64,000 nucleotides of DNA, from the NCBI GenBank assembly GCA_918807975.1, contig OU964921.1, forward strand, positions 13,859,498 through 13,923,497, in the 5' to 3' direction. The position numbers and the translations under genes were made by a program. Shown here piece after piece: positions 10,310 to 25,300 of the stretch. The notes under the pieces were generated by a model, which ran no database searches, was not told the origin of the DNA, and saw only the letters and a program-made list of their open reading frames with translations. How positions within the stretch are numbered: position 1 is the first letter of the stretch; each line of letters opens with the position of its first letter. Source of the DNA: Aplidium turbinatum (taxonomy: Eukaryota > Chordata > Ascidiacea > Aplousobranchia > Polyclinidae).

Positions 10310-13300
10310 GTAAGAAAAACTGCAAAGTGTGAGCTTTGTAAGTTGAATACTATTGTATTAACAAATATTATTTTATATTGTAGATAGTAATTTCCGATAC
10401 TCAAATTGAACTGTTGATAAGGTTCGTATCCTCTACCTAAGACAAAATAATCTTGTTTCTGTTAAGTTACTTACTAATCGTTCGGTATTTGCTAATTAAT
10501 CATCGTTCGCTTTCTTTCAAATGAAAGTTTTTATTTATAAACATTTCACTATACAAGCCTTCGTTAATTTAGCAAGGCTATTTTTTAAACACAAGTATTA
10601 CGTTGATTGCGTTAAGTTCGGCGAAAACCTTGCTCAAAGGTCATTGCTAATGATATCAACAAGTCAAACTGACGTTTTTAGTTTAAAAGAAATTTTCCTT
10701 TTATCAATTTCGCACAGTTCTGCTTTAGCCAACTGTTACATTGGTAGCTATAAACTTTTGGTATTGAACTTGCACGTCCTGGGAGACAACAAGTGTTGAA
10801 TATTTGTTCAATCAGTAATACTTTTAGGAACAAAAGATTTCAAAAATGATTTCAATCGAAATTACGTTGCATGTAGACGCAACTTACCTTTTATTTGTTT
10901 TTTATTTCAATATTCAAGCAATTTCGTTTTTGGTTGTGAAAACGAAAATGAAACGTAGCCTACTAGGATTTAAAAAGCACAAAATGCAGTAGCCTAAAAT
11001 TGAACGTGCCTGTTCTTGATGCTTGTTTTTTTTTTTAATTTTTGAAATAGAACTTTGATAGTACAGTATGTTTAAAATACCATCGAAACGAAACTTGCTG
11101 TTGAAGTAAAGTTTATTGTTTTGGTTATCGTCTGAGTTTCATTTTTAGTGAAAAATATTATTTTGCTCAAGTAAAGTTTGTTTTAGACATCCCCAGTCCC
11201 CAGACTAGACTTCCATTCCTAGATGTTTCTCTACCTTTAACGAGTCAAAAATATCCAGTCAAAATACCCTTTTAAGTTCATAAAAAGTAAATATTTCATA
11301 AAACTAAAAATTGAATGAGGCTGTTCACCAGGCATTTAGTTAAATAATATTTTTAAATAACGTGTTTCATAAAAGTTTGTAAGGTCAACAAAATGCCATC
11401 AAACTAAGACGTTGACAACAAATACCCTGTATAGATAGTTTGGAAAAAGTAAATGTTTAAATTTAGAATAAAAAGTAGATCACGTTTCAAACTCTACTAC
11501 CAACAATGGCTGATTGCTCTTGGGTTGTTGTCAAATTTAGTTGCCTGTTTATTTTTCGACAAGTTGACATAAAAAACATTAATCTCAGCTGACAACAACA
11601 TTTCTCTTGCAAGTTGCCCAAGCGCTGTAGCAATGTGAATTGTGCAGAGAGAATTATTTGCGGCTGGAATACAATTTGAATACGGAAACAAACTAGATAT
11701 TTTGCTCTCATTTAAGTTATGCGGAAGTTAAGCGTTGGCAAAGGAAACAACGGTAGTAATACAACCCCACGCGGTTTTAAACTTTCGTTTTTTATTTATA
11801 ACATGTGTGTGAATTGTAAAATGCTGAAAGCTTTGCAAACAAATGAAATGCTACATTTTTGGTTTTATACAGTAACAAATCAAGCACTTTTCCTTAAAAA
11901 GCATAGAGTGAAATTTTCTATGGTGTTTATTCTACAAGCTCGACATCAACACAATCTTCATGGTGCAGTGATGCATGACGCATCTCAGCCAACAAACTTG
12001 TCAACTATTTGAAAATAGAGCCTATAGCTTATAGCCTACTTACACTTGTGATGGCTGTCGCTAATCATGTTGTAAAGCCAGTTGAAACCTGATGCTTGAA
12101 CTTTAATATCAAGACATATGAATTACTTCTATGAGGAGTTTTTACGAAGGATAAGACGCTTTGTGAAACATAGCTGTTTCATTTGATTCTGATGGTATCC
12201 TATTAGTAGCCTATAGACTTATAACCTGAGAACAGTGGGTGTGATCATAGACCACCACTTTAGCGTCTTTTGTAAAGTTTGCTATACATGTGGCACTACT
12301 TAATCCTTGGTATTTTATACTTTAGGATATGTGGTTGTACAAGATTGACAACTTCATTTGGCACGAAGGATGCGTCCGATGCGCGTCATGCCAGAAACAG
12401 CTGGTTGAAAAATGTTTCATTTTTAGAGAAAAGTTGTACTGTCTAAAAGACTATCAAACGTAAGTCAAGTTTGCTGCAAAGTTGTATTTTGTTTAGAATC
12501 TTCGGTTGTTTCTATCAGCGGTAATAATCAAGTTTTTATTAAAGTTTCAAGTTTAGAGATGAAGCTTAGGCTAATTTGTGGATTGTATCCGTTATTCTGG
12601 GCTTATACTTTCATAAAGCTGCTGTCGAAAGTCGAGCAAACGCTTTTGAAATATCGTTATAGCTGGGCCGAATAATTTTTTATTATTGCATCGATGAAAG
12701 CATCCCGTGGCTTTGTATAAGTTGTTTTTTCAAACAGAGCATACGTAGGTCTAAAGACGTCAAATATGTGTTGCCTACATGCTGTCTAAAATACTACACC
12801 GTATGCCGACATTCAGTCACTCATGCAAATCGTGTTACATATTTGTCACAATGTCTGTGCATGTGGTTATGAGTTGAGATTTTTGCAATGTGAGCATCTT
12901 CTGAATAATTCCATGACCAAACAATATAATCTTTAAAACCAACTTCATCACGGTTAAATAGGAACTGTGTATTTGTTTTTCACTCACTTAATTAAAGTGT
13001 GCATCTGTTGGCAAAAAATATCTAAGATTGTAGCAAAACCTCTCAATATCGTTTGAGGAATGAACTGCTTAGTTGCTGACGGGACAAAACAGTAGACTTA
13101 CGTCTCAACGATAAACTGATTTTTCGAAAACTTGTTTTATAATATCTTTTAATTCAAATGCAGTCAGTGTCATACCACCATGGCTGTGCACTTGTGCAGT
13201 TCAAAACAAAATGGCTGCACGATTGCAAGTCAAAATTAAAAACTGCAGCTGTTAACCTCACTGGCCAATAATACTTGTCCATCTTTTTGATGCGTTTTCA

Positions 13301-16300
13301 CTTTGTTCATGTTCTCGTTTTTTTTGGTTTGTATTTTCTTGTAGTTTTTTTAAATTCGTTTCACATTTTTTTCACTTTTAATGTTACCAAGGAGTTACGA
13401 CCTTGCCAAACCTACTAGGCATATCATTTCGAGCACGCTAGTCTTCACGTTGTGTCGATGATAATTTTTAGACCCCTGTCATTTGGGGGCAAGTATTAAT
13501 TTCGATTTGATGGTCTGAAATGCTCAAATACTCATAAACTCAATTGAACAAATATCATGCAATTACTGTTGCAATAATAGAATGTCTCAATGGAATGGAA
13601 AGCAAGTGATTGCATTGGGAATTGAGGACTCTGAAAAATAAATATGTCATGGCAGCAGAAAGATATCGATAAGCCGTAGACTGGTTTTTATTAGATGTCG
13701 CTTGGTTTAATTTTTTTAATAAGTTACAATTTTCTTCTTTTTTTACTGGAGAGAAAAGAAAACGGATTTGTTGAGAACGACTACTGATTTTGTTTTTACT
13801 TCTGAATAAAATCAGGTGCCCTTCTATGCCGTTATTGTGCTATCATCCAACATGGTGACATTTCAAAATCTTGCATACCAATTTTTTGCGTATCCGGCGG
13901 TCCGTATTGGTTGTTGTTTACGAGCAAACTAAAATTGTATTGAACTTCAGTTACCTTGATGGTAGCAAAAATTACAATGAAACAGAAGCTTTTGAACTAT
14001 GTTTCTTTATGTTATGTGTACGAAAAATTATAAGAAGTGACGCTATTCGATTTTCAAATGAAATCAACAGAAGGGAGTTGATTGTTTGTGGGACATCTAG
14101 CTTGGGATAAGAAAGAAAGTGTGAGACTAAAAAAGATGGTGCAAAAATTGAATGTCCTTTGAAATGTAAACGAAAAGGCTCCTAGGAGAGTATAATAAAT
14201 GTTGTCGTAAACTTTTTGTTGTTGTTGTTGAATACAGTATCAAGAATATTTTTGGTTTGAGTATCGAAGGATTAGGCTAAGCAAGAAGAAGTAAAACGAA
14301 TATAGTGGCACGTGCTAAGCGATCAGTATAATGGTCTTCCAACACAATGATAAAGAGCAACACGAATCTATGATATAGTGTTTGCATAATTGTTTGTGCT
14401 TACGGGAAAGAATATATCATTCATAAACATAAAATTGAACTATTTTTTGATTTTGATTTTCTGGTCCGTTCACCAAACTCCATGTATTTTGTTCACAATA
14501 TAATTGTTGGCTACTCTAACAGCTATTATGATATTTGTTCCATGAGTGGAGTGCAAGGTAATAAAGAACAATTCAAGACAAATGGTTTTCCTTGATTTGT
14601 TCGCCCCAATCGTTAACACGTTTTATACAAGTAAGCTAACATTATTACATAAAGATCAGTTTCTTTTAACACCTCAACAGTTAATTATTTACCAATTTGG
14701 AAAACGACGACCTTAGATTAACCTAATGTCAAACAAACCATATAGCAAGTAAAAAGAAACGTATTTTCCAGCTCGGCATACACTTAGTAAAAAACCGAAG
14801 GAATTTAAATCCTCTTTTGCTTCTGGTCAGAGGCTGTTTGAACATGTGTCAAGCGTAATATAGTGTTATTTTGTCTGAGTCTATTTATTTTTGATAGTCA
14901 ATATTATATCCAAGCCACCCGTTCACATGGTTGAAATGCTTTTCAACGAGTACCCGATAAGCATTCAACGTATTTTCGTTTCAATATTTGTTTTTCAAAA
15001 TCGAAAAACCTACTTACATGTAATGAGGGTGTGATGAGGTGTTTTTTGTTACCAAGGCAAATTATGTATTTACCAACCAGGATGATGTATTGTACACCCT
15101 TTCCAGATAACCTCCAGCCAACAAAATGAATGACACAAAAGCTTTTTGTGGTCTTGGATCGGAATTGTCGGATTGATTGATTTCGTCGTGAAACCAAAAT
15201 TAAAATTTTAATAGTCTAATGACACTATGTTGTTGTTTTGTGGAGACCATCGTTGTCAACCTTACTTCAGTTAGTAGTTCAACATCCACATCATGAAGGA
15301 GATTCAAATTGCCAAGGCAGATAGCTAAGCCTATACACAATTTCCACGTTGTCTGGGCGTGTTGAATATGCCAATTATAGGGTAATATTTGAATTTTAGA
15401 GCTGCTTGATTTTGAATTTTCTATTTTCGATTATTAGTTGAAAAATATTTTCAGTTGACTACTAATAAAATGGTGCATCTCTTTTAGCACTGTATGACAA
15501 TGTTAAAAGTTGTTTGGGGTTAAAAAATATTTCCTATGGCTTTCTATTGGCAGCAGGGATGGGAAAAAATGCGTTGCTGGCCAAACATATTCGACCGTTC
15601 TCGATTATTTACTGATGATAACCATTGAATAAATATGATAAGGATTTTTAATGATGATGATATACCAATATTTCCACCTAAAAACAATGATATTCTTTAT
15701 TAAATGTAAACGGGAGAACTTCTTGCTTTTGTAGACGATTTAGGCCGAGGAAAAGCGATCCTTTTGAGAGATATTACCCAACCGGCAAATCAGTCATTTT
15801 TACATTGCTTTAATGTCTTCAGGCGTTTTAATCAATGCAATAAAGCACCTACTTGTGTTTCAGCCCAAGCGATATAGTGCAGATAGTTGAATGGCGGTTA
15901 AATTGTTTTCATTTGTGCCACTGGATGATTAGCCTTACAAATTTTTTTTAACTTTTTTTAATACGTGGTCGTACCAGTTTTTTTGTATTTTAAACAGGAG
16001 TAGATTTCTTCCAGTCAAGCATTCATGTTTGGTTGATGGACGTTATGCTTCAATCTTGCAACAAGTTCAAGTTAAACAATTTGTATTCTTTCTCCAACCA
16101 CAACCAATGTGTTCTGAAGTGAACTCATGTAGACTTGCAGTAGATTAAACATCAGTGTGAATTTATTATCTGCAATTTACAAGTAGTTATTTTTATATAT
16201 CTTGCGGTTTTAAATATGCAAAGCCTCGATTTATGTTTTCCTAAGCATAGCGATTTTACTGCAGCTGTTGTAAATGAAATTATGCGTCTTACAATTATCC

Positions 16301-19300
16301 TTTTTACTATAAAACACTATCTTTTAATTAAGTTAATGACCAAAAAACAAAAACTAAGTTGTTAGCCTTTCCAACAAACCAACAAAATTGCCTTTTTACA
16401 GTCGTAATTGTGATTTTAACTCAGCTGGAAATCAGTCTAGTTTGCTCGAAGTTTGGCTTGCGTCAAAATGTTGTTATAACTCAATCACACATTGTTTCTT
16501 TGCTTTCTTTGTTGGTGAATCAAGAGGAACACATTTTAAAAACAAACTCAACTCTAAAAGTAAATGTGACGTATAGAAGCGTCAAATTCACACAAAATTT
16601 AACAAAACTCAGAATTAGGCTACCACCAGACGATCCCAGAACCCTGCTGGTTAAGCTACGGGGGAAAGTTTAACAATGGGTGCAAAACACTGATTGACAC
16701 AGTGAACCCGGAAATACAGATTTCATTTGAATAATTTAATAAATGTTTTCAAATAATCTCGTTTGGGCCACCAAGAAATCTCATTGTTTGTTTTACGCCC
16801 GCGCATTTGCCGCTAATCGCAAGAATGCGAAAAGTTTTCGAAAATGACAACACTTTATATAACAAAGAAAACCATAAATGAGTTCTTTGTTAAAGGATTT
16901 TTGTTTTAACATCTCTTTGCGAGTGAGACTTTCCCACAAAACTCAAAACTTTGCAAAATTAAAGAGTATTTTTAAAAAGTATTTTTCTAGTTTTTATTTA
17001 TTTGTAATTTTGGTTTTAACTCCTCAGATACTGACGAACACATTAACTTTACTTTTGCATGAAGCAAAAGCGATAGCCTATTTGCAATTACAATGAGAAA
17101 TTACGCAATGCTGTTGCATTAATATCACGAATGTTATTAATCTGAGTTATGAAGAGATAATTATTTTCACAACGGTTTATTTTGAAAATAACAAATGCTG
17201 AAATTTTTTTACTAATAGCAAACATATTTTACGTAGGCTTTTGGCCTACATACATCAATGTAACCTATGTCACAAATTACAATTACATTGCAGGAACCTA
17301 GTCTAATGGAAAATTACGCAAGGAACAAACTTTATGCTGCTATTTTTGCGTGTTATGATATTTGCGTATGACACTATGCTTATATACATCAATTATCGGA
17401 AGTTATTAAAGTCACGTGTACCTTCTGCTCTCTCTTGAAAACATGCCTCTGTCACATAAACAGGTGTACACCATAAATGTGTAGCTTCCATTATTAGTTC
17501 GTTATGTGTAGTTGAGTGCAAATGACCATGATGTAAAAATATCGCAGTCGCTGATAAGTTCAGTTCATCATGAGGTTAAATCTTTTTCAAAATAAAAATA
17601 TTGTCTTTTCTTGTCTTTGAAATCTCCTGACACTTAGCACAAATGATGTGAGATATAAAAACGTGTTATTTGATAAGTTTAGTGTCGGAATTGAAAATCG
17701 CTTTTAGTAAAGCGAGATCAAGCACAGGTGTGTTCTAATCTTGAGGCATCGGTTTTGTCTTTTCTCGTTAAAGTCCTTAGCGTTAATTATGACAAATGGA
17801 CGTTTTATCGTAATTGACACAAGCAAAGACTTTGAACATTGATACGATCTTTCAGCATCAGGTCGTCGTCCGAAACCGCTGGCATATTTTGAGATAGATA
17901 TAAATAATACAAATCATTGTGAAAAATGTTTGATCAAGAAGACTTTGTATGATTTACTAAAACACCATTATGTTATTTTCGTCAAAACACGCTATTTTAT
18001 TCATTTTTTCTTTAAATTTAAATAGTGTTTGAAATAAAGCCAATTTACAACTTTTTATGTAAATTGATGTTAAATCTATGTTGCTAAAACATTGTATTAC
18101 TTTTATGGTAAATGAAATATCTTACATTATGATTGTAAAGAATAAACATTTAAAATATTTTAGTTTATGAAATAAACTATTCTGTCACACAAGACCAGCA
18201 GATAAAGAATTTGTGAACAAATGCATCCATATCACAAAGCGACGTTGGCTGAAGGGTTTTTCAAATTTGAATAAATGAAACAAAACAAGATGTAAACATA
18301 CACGGTTTTTCAAGAATCTCACGATGTAGATGTAAGCGGAGTCGTTGGTAAGTTCTTTTTGTACTAGTCATGGCACTGGTGAAACACCGATGAGCACGCA
18401 GACCAAATAACGACACCTGTTCGCTTGTTTTAATAAACAAACAAAGCTAAATACTGCCACACCATCTGGCCCAAGCATTTGACGGTCTTTGAACCTAAAT
18501 TTTGATTGTTGTTAAGCTAATAGGAAAGAAACAGCGCGTTTGATGAAAAGATGGTTGTTTGTGTTATACAACTTTTGTAATGCTATCTACATCACTACAT
18601 GATCAGCTCATGAAAATATGCAAAAATTGTCAACAACCTGCAGACATAATCACGCAGAAAATTGTCTGTGGTCACAGACTCACAGTTCAAGCAAGAAATT
18701 CATAGACTTTCCAACCGGACTGGTTTGGTTTGCTTGTGTCAGCCTTGAAGAGACAAAAAATATTAAAACTATTGTGTAATGTCTGCAGACGTTGAATCAA
18801 CGTAAAAAGAACTGATTTTCCTAGTTAACTGTTTTCCTGAGTAAGTTGGTTGGTATTCAGTTCTTCTAAGAACATCAGCATCATCTTCTTTCCTCATCTG
18901 TGAAACTTGACGTTCTTAACGATAATAAAGATCATCCAGTTTACACAGTCTCTTCAGCATGCTTCCCGGTTTGTGGGGTTGATTTTCTTTTAGTTTCCTT
19001 GCACTGATGTCTTCTCTCACCAACTTCAGTCATCCTTGCTCTCCCAAGTTTCTTCTTCTTTTCTTTTTGCGATTACTGAAATCTTGATTGATATTTATAT
19101 ACATACATAAGGCAAAATTCTTTAAAAGACAAACAATGTTCTTCCTCTGCAGAATGTGGTTGAAGAGAGACGTCTTGGTCGGTTGCCTTTGTGTTTTCTG
19201 TGGCCTTTGAGACTACCTAAGTTCAATTACAAAATCAAAGCTTGAGAATACATTTTGCTGTAATTTCTAATATAAAGTATTCTCGTTCCTCCGACGCTTT

Positions 19301-22300
19301 CAAGGAGAAATGTTGGTAATATCTCCCCAAAACAATCCACCCAAAAATCACGACCTGGTAAAAGTCCAACCTGATAAATATCAACCGGATAAAATCTTTC
19401 AGGTAAATATCTCTCCCCTCAGAGAAAAATTGAGAGTTCAATGAGAGAATCTTTTTCCGTGTAGGTATTTGCCAGGTAATTTTTTCCGGAGATCTATTTA
19501 CTAGGGTGGGTTTTTGTCTGAGGAGGACTATTACCAGGGTGATTTTTCCTGGGATGATTTTTGCAGAGTATCTTTTCAAGCGATACACTTCACCCTATTG
19601 GTTTTTGGACATAGCCCTACTGTAAAAGTTTTTTTTTAAGTTTAGACAATGACGTGCAGTTAAGTTTGTCATTTGCTGCTTGCTTTCTTCGCTGCCATGG
19701 TAAGTTTGAAAAATGTTAAGCACGTCTTTTCAAAACTTCCAAAAAGTTAAATAAACAAACTTGTTTCCACATCACACTTGAAAATTTTCCATTTTGTTTA
19801 TGCACCCGAACACGTAACAAAAACATGTTTATGACTTAATTATGATTGAACAATGCGAAAGAGCAGAGATCTTTTAAGGGTCACGTGTTAGAAGCTGCAC
19901 AGTAGATGAAATATTGCAATGATATTTATTGGTAACGGAAACACTTTCAAACCGGACAATTGTTTTATGGCAGAATTTGTGGAAAATTTGTCATCTTAAA
20001 ACACCTTTGTATTCATCTAACTCCCCGTAAATGGGTATACTTTTATAAACAATGAACCACCTATTTTTATGTTTTAGTTAATTTCTTGAAAAAGGTAAGA
20101 GTCTCATATACTTCACGGCCATGAATCGGCTCGCTGAGCAAAGTTTAAAAAAATATTTTAAAGCTCATAAGTTTTGTGAGTTACTTAATTTTTATACAAG
20201 CATTTTAAATCTTCACTTGGCAATTCTTTGTATATTGCAAAACAAGTTCAGAGAAAAAGATTTTTATTAACAAACGGAATAAACACAGAAACTTATTGAT
20301 ATGAGTGGATAGGAATTGTCTCCTTGTTCATAACCTTTGGAAATTCAAATTCAAATGCTAGATCAGCAGCTGTTTTTGATTTCGTGCTGATTTCTCTTTG
20401 GCAAATATTTAATAAACAAATCGCTTCAAAACGTGATAAATTGCATCGATAGTTCAAACAAAGATGGCCGACGTTGAAAAATATGTTTTGTTTCGGTTTT
20501 TGTTGAACCTTTGAATATTTTTATAACTTAGTGTTTGTATTTATTTGTTAGGTTCAGTTTTCTTTTGTCGGAAAATGAACAGAGAAATGGCATTGGCGAC
20601 CTTTCTGCACTTTAGTTTCCACGCCTTTAATGTAAACAATATCACACGATGACTTATTTATGTTATTGTAAACAACCGATCTGCAGAAAAAGTATGTGAG
20701 ACTGGAATGGCATATCATTAAAAGGAAATTGCAGAAATGTATTGTAGGTATTATTGGAGAGAATTGTAGTCTCTGCAATGTTGTATCTTCTGCAAACCAT
20801 GAGTTCAAATTTTGTTAACTTTTCCAAATATAAAAAACACTGTAGATTAGTTAACAGCAAACCTCAACATATCACCAAATCTGTAACTTTGACCTAAATT
20901 ACAGCAGAAGATAAAAAAATGCATGGCATTTTTTAAAAAAAGGTTTGAAGTTTGAATAGTCGCCATTTTAAATCTTCTTCAAGCCTTGGTGATGACCTGC
21001 ATGGGATAATGCTCTCGTGATGCGTTGACCGAAATATCACTTCAAAGCTTATTTTTAGACGCGCTTTTTAATGCGATTATGATGTCACAAACTTTCTTAT
21101 TTCCTGTTGTCTTTCAATCTCGCGAGCATTTTCCCAGCAACAAAATGGACTTGATGTTGTAGGCCACTGCCCACTACTGTACTGCTTTTAATTTGACCCT
21201 AATGATACGTAGCTAGAAATTTTGTAATAATCTTTTTTGTTATATCAGTTTTATGTTTTCTAAGATCACACATATTTTAATAAATCTCTGAGCTGGCAAA
21301 TGAGAAAATTGAGGTTCATTCATAATAAAGTGGAAGTTAATGTCTCTTAACCTACTTGATGAAGCTTTCGCCGAGCGATTTGCGTATTCTACAGTATCTT
21401 ATTCAAATGGAATCGTCTTCATGTTCTTGAAACTCGCTGTAAATTTTCAACCTTGCAAGAACTTTGTTTGGTGTCGTTGAATTTTAAAATCTTAAACTAT
21501 AGTGCTAGTTATTATCGTGATGTTGCATTACAAAAATGTTGGTCCCAGTGATAAGCTTTCATTTCAATCAACAGTGATGCTATTTGTTGGATTTGCATCC
21601 ACCACACCATGGCCTGAACTTAAAGCAATACAGTCAGTATCAATAGCTTAGGCAAGGTGGATTTGAGGGCCGCAACCACCCTTTGAGGCGAGTGCGATAC
21701 CACAATGATTAGACAATAATAATAATATTGTGCCTTATTATTTAATTGATCCATCGTAACGTCACATGACGTCAAAGGATACGATGTGTTGTCGCTGTTG
21801 ACTATAGTTATATCATTCTGCTGTAAAAATATATTGCTTTGGAAATTTGTAGAGCAAAAAGCGAAAACAAATCTCCTTGAGGAAACGGAAATGTCGCACG
21901 TTTTTGTCAAAATTTAGTTTCCTTTCAAATCCAGTGAAACCCTATTAAGAAGGATAGATGGGCTATTCGATTTCAAAGGCAGCTTCGACTTACGTTACCT
22001 TAACATGATCCGGCACTCCGCACACGTTTAACCTTTCAAACAGATGCTTGAATCAAAACGGGATGTTTTCCTTACAATTTTCCTCAAAAAATGTTTTGGT
22101 CAAGCAAAATTCACAAGTAGGCTACGTTTGACAGCGACGCAGTGAAGTAGTGTTTTACTTGTTTGTGGTAACTTCAAATCTTGCAGTAGCTTAACTTCAA
22201 TTTCTTATAACTTCAAATGTTGTAGTAATCACAAAATACAGGAAAAATACCTGCCAAAAATCAAAAGTTAAGAAAAAAACTAACAGCCAGTTAATAAAAA

Positions 22301-25300
22301 ACTAACATAATTTAGAGAAAATATATCCACTATTTCTGTCATTTTTCTATCAACCTGCTGGCGCTGTTGTTCATTCAACTACAAGCAAACAGTTTTGATG
22401 GCTTATGCGTTCTATTTGCCGTTGAAATTCCAAACTACAAGCAGCAACCTACATCAAAAATAGTTCACGCTAAAATTGCTTTTCATGGTGTAGTGATGTT
22501 TCCCAAAGTTGTTTTTTCATAAAAATATTTTTAGATTTGGTGTTGTTGGTTTATTCTTGGCATGAAAATAAAGTAGTTTCCACAGCAAATGTGAAATCAA
22601 GTAGGCTAAATAAAGTCCACGTGCTACATTCCTTTTAACACCAAGTTTGTTAAGATGCAATGCTGTAACATTTTCTTTTTTTAACAAAAACCAAAATGGA
22701 AGAACCTAAAATCGAAAATTTTGGTTTGATAAACCCATTTTCCTTGTTATGTGGGCATTTGTTTGTGGACTCCACCGTTTCATGTAGTTATCCTTATAGT
22801 TATAACCCAATTTGTGGCCACCGACGATAACGGATTCATAGGGGCGCTTGGTCACGTGATCTCTCCCAAACAGTGAAGAAACTGCAATTTCTTGCAGAAA
22901 TTTCTCCTTCGCTTCGCATGTTTAATCAGATTTTATTAAATTAATTACCTGACGAAATTGGGTACTCGCGCTTTTATCAGGGAATTTAAAGGTTAGAAGG
23001 ATAAAAGGATACTATAAGGAAAGGAAGGGAAGGCGAAGATCTCGGATGAATTTTCAAAACTTCACCGAGAGACTATACAAACTCAACATACCAGAGTATA
23101 AAAAATAGTTTAGTTTGTTGAAATATTTTTGTGTTTGTAAATACATTTTATACTTCCCTTCAATCCCGCTAGACCAACCTTCACCTTTCACAGAAATCTA
23201 GTATCCTGTTATTTTGTTAAATTATGTCAAATACAAAGTGTGAGTTTTGATAAACAAATTTTTTCGGCCACAAAACACAAATAACGAACTAAACACAATA
23301 AAGCATCAAAGATTCCCAAGTAAATTAGTCCTTTTTTTTTTGGACCTAAATTTTTTCGTTGTCTTATTTCTTTTGAAATTTTTTTTCCTACATCAGTAAA
23401 ATGCTCATGGAACTTGCAAGAATAATTTGACACCCCATCTTGCTCAGAATCTGAGCGGCGTAGACACAAAAAGAATGCTAAATGTAGCCTAGCCTACATG
23501 TTTACAATTGTGTTTAAACAACAAGTTTCAAAAAATTGTGCACCAGCAGTGATTATCATAAAATTTGTTTTAAACCTTTATTTTGTTTTATTTCTTGCGC
23601 AGCCTTCGCCGGTCGTGCGATGGGTGTGGGCGGGCAATTGTCGAAAAGTCTCAAATGATTGTGATGAAAATAGCTGGAAACAGCTACACGTTTCACATTC
23701 ACTGCTTCACTTGTAAAACTTGTAACAAGAAAATTCGACCCAAGGAAGAAGTTCGTTTTCTCCACGTGTGAGTTTTTGTTTCCACCTAGCGGTGTAATAT
23801 ATTTGGTAATTTTAAGCACTGCTGTGATTGTGAGAATCTTTATCTTTGGATTGAGGATACCTTCTTGGATTCTTACGACTGGAAGAAACAGATGCTTGTA
23901 AAAGCTTTAAAATACTTATAAAAGCTCGACCAACGAAATTGAAACTAAAACTAAGCAACCTGATGCTGTAACATATTGTTGAAATGTTGTTGCCTGGAAA
24001 TTATTCGATCGATTCTACAAGTTGTCACTGATTGGAAAGTTGTTTTTGAAATGCGTTGCTCAATGAGTTGCACACACCGAGCGTTGAAGCATGGCCTTGC
24101 TGCTTGTTTGTTTGCAGATGCTAGTACATATCCAACAATAATAATAATCAATTAAAGTTATTTTTTCAATAAAAATATAAAAAATACGCCAAAATGTCTC
24201 ATAAAAAGAATAAATGTCTTCTTGAAACGTTTTTTAACGTAAAATCATTTACAGTCTTAATGCAATAAACTCATAAATTAATAGCCTATATATCATACAG
24301 TAGTTACTTTTTTTATTTTTTTGTTGCTGCAAAACCAGCACAACAGACCGTCACGCACTTAAAACTAAGCAACAAATACCTGTAATATTGTGCTCGTCGT
24401 TTATACGTTTCCCTTCGCCATAACACTCATGATGAAGATCACAATTAATTTAGATATGGATTTTTTTTAGTAGCTATCTCACAAACATACTACCGTTTGT
24501 AGCGTATTCAAATATTTCTTTTTTGCAGAAGATGCATTTGTTGAACGTCGTTGCACAACGGTTATGTAATCGTTTGTGTGGTAGGTTAAACTTGTAGTTA
24601 TCAAAGTTTCTTTTCACAGAAATCTTGAAGCTTCCACAGACAAACTGAATCAATGGCAATGCACTAGATGCTGGTCGGATCAAAGTAAGACAACTCCCAA
24701 GTTGTTGTCGTCCGCAAGTGACACAAATATAACGTCGTTGTCTCCGGAGATGAGCAGCGACATCACGGATTCAAATCTGTCACCAAAAAGTCCATCTTGT
24801 GTTCTGTCTCGTAAGTGAAAAAAAGTTTTTTTTTCACATATATTGTACAGTTGTACACATATATTGTACAAAAGAAAAGTAAAATTGACACACAAATACA
24901 CATTTTTGTCCAGTAATTAATCAACCACCTAGCACTTACTTGTACGACAATTTAAGTGTGTTCATGTAGAAACGGCAAAATTTAACCACACTTCAACAGA
25001 CGAAAACTTTACCCTAACAATCTCGGTAGCCGTTCCTGCGTCAATGTTTTAAATCTTTTAGGCCAACAAGTTTGCAAAACTGCCAGGATTAAGCTCCCAA
25101 GGAGGCTTTCCTATTTCCAGGATAAAGATTCACACAATCAAGCAATCCTGTCCAGTGATTCATCGGTTCATGGACCGGTTTCAATGGCCCATTGCAACTT
25201 CCGGTCTAATGCAATATAAGCTAAGAAAACATAAGAAAACCCACAAAATATGACATTGTGTCATAAATAGAGTTGGGATCTTACCGAAAAGTTAGTATCA

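Noticed and set aside
16359-16673. 104-codon open frame in Lmx intron 2
   Set aside because: No recognisable domain, no splice context needed, and an overlapping frame of similar length; consistent with chance.
19235-19588. 117-codon - strand protein gene
   Set aside because: Its open frame follows from the 15-nt periodicity of the foldback array, which avoids stops in one frame.
24524-24560. Alternative Lmx exon 4 acceptor (TTTTTTGCAG)
   Set aside because: Joining exon 3 there puts a stop codon five codons later in the required frame.
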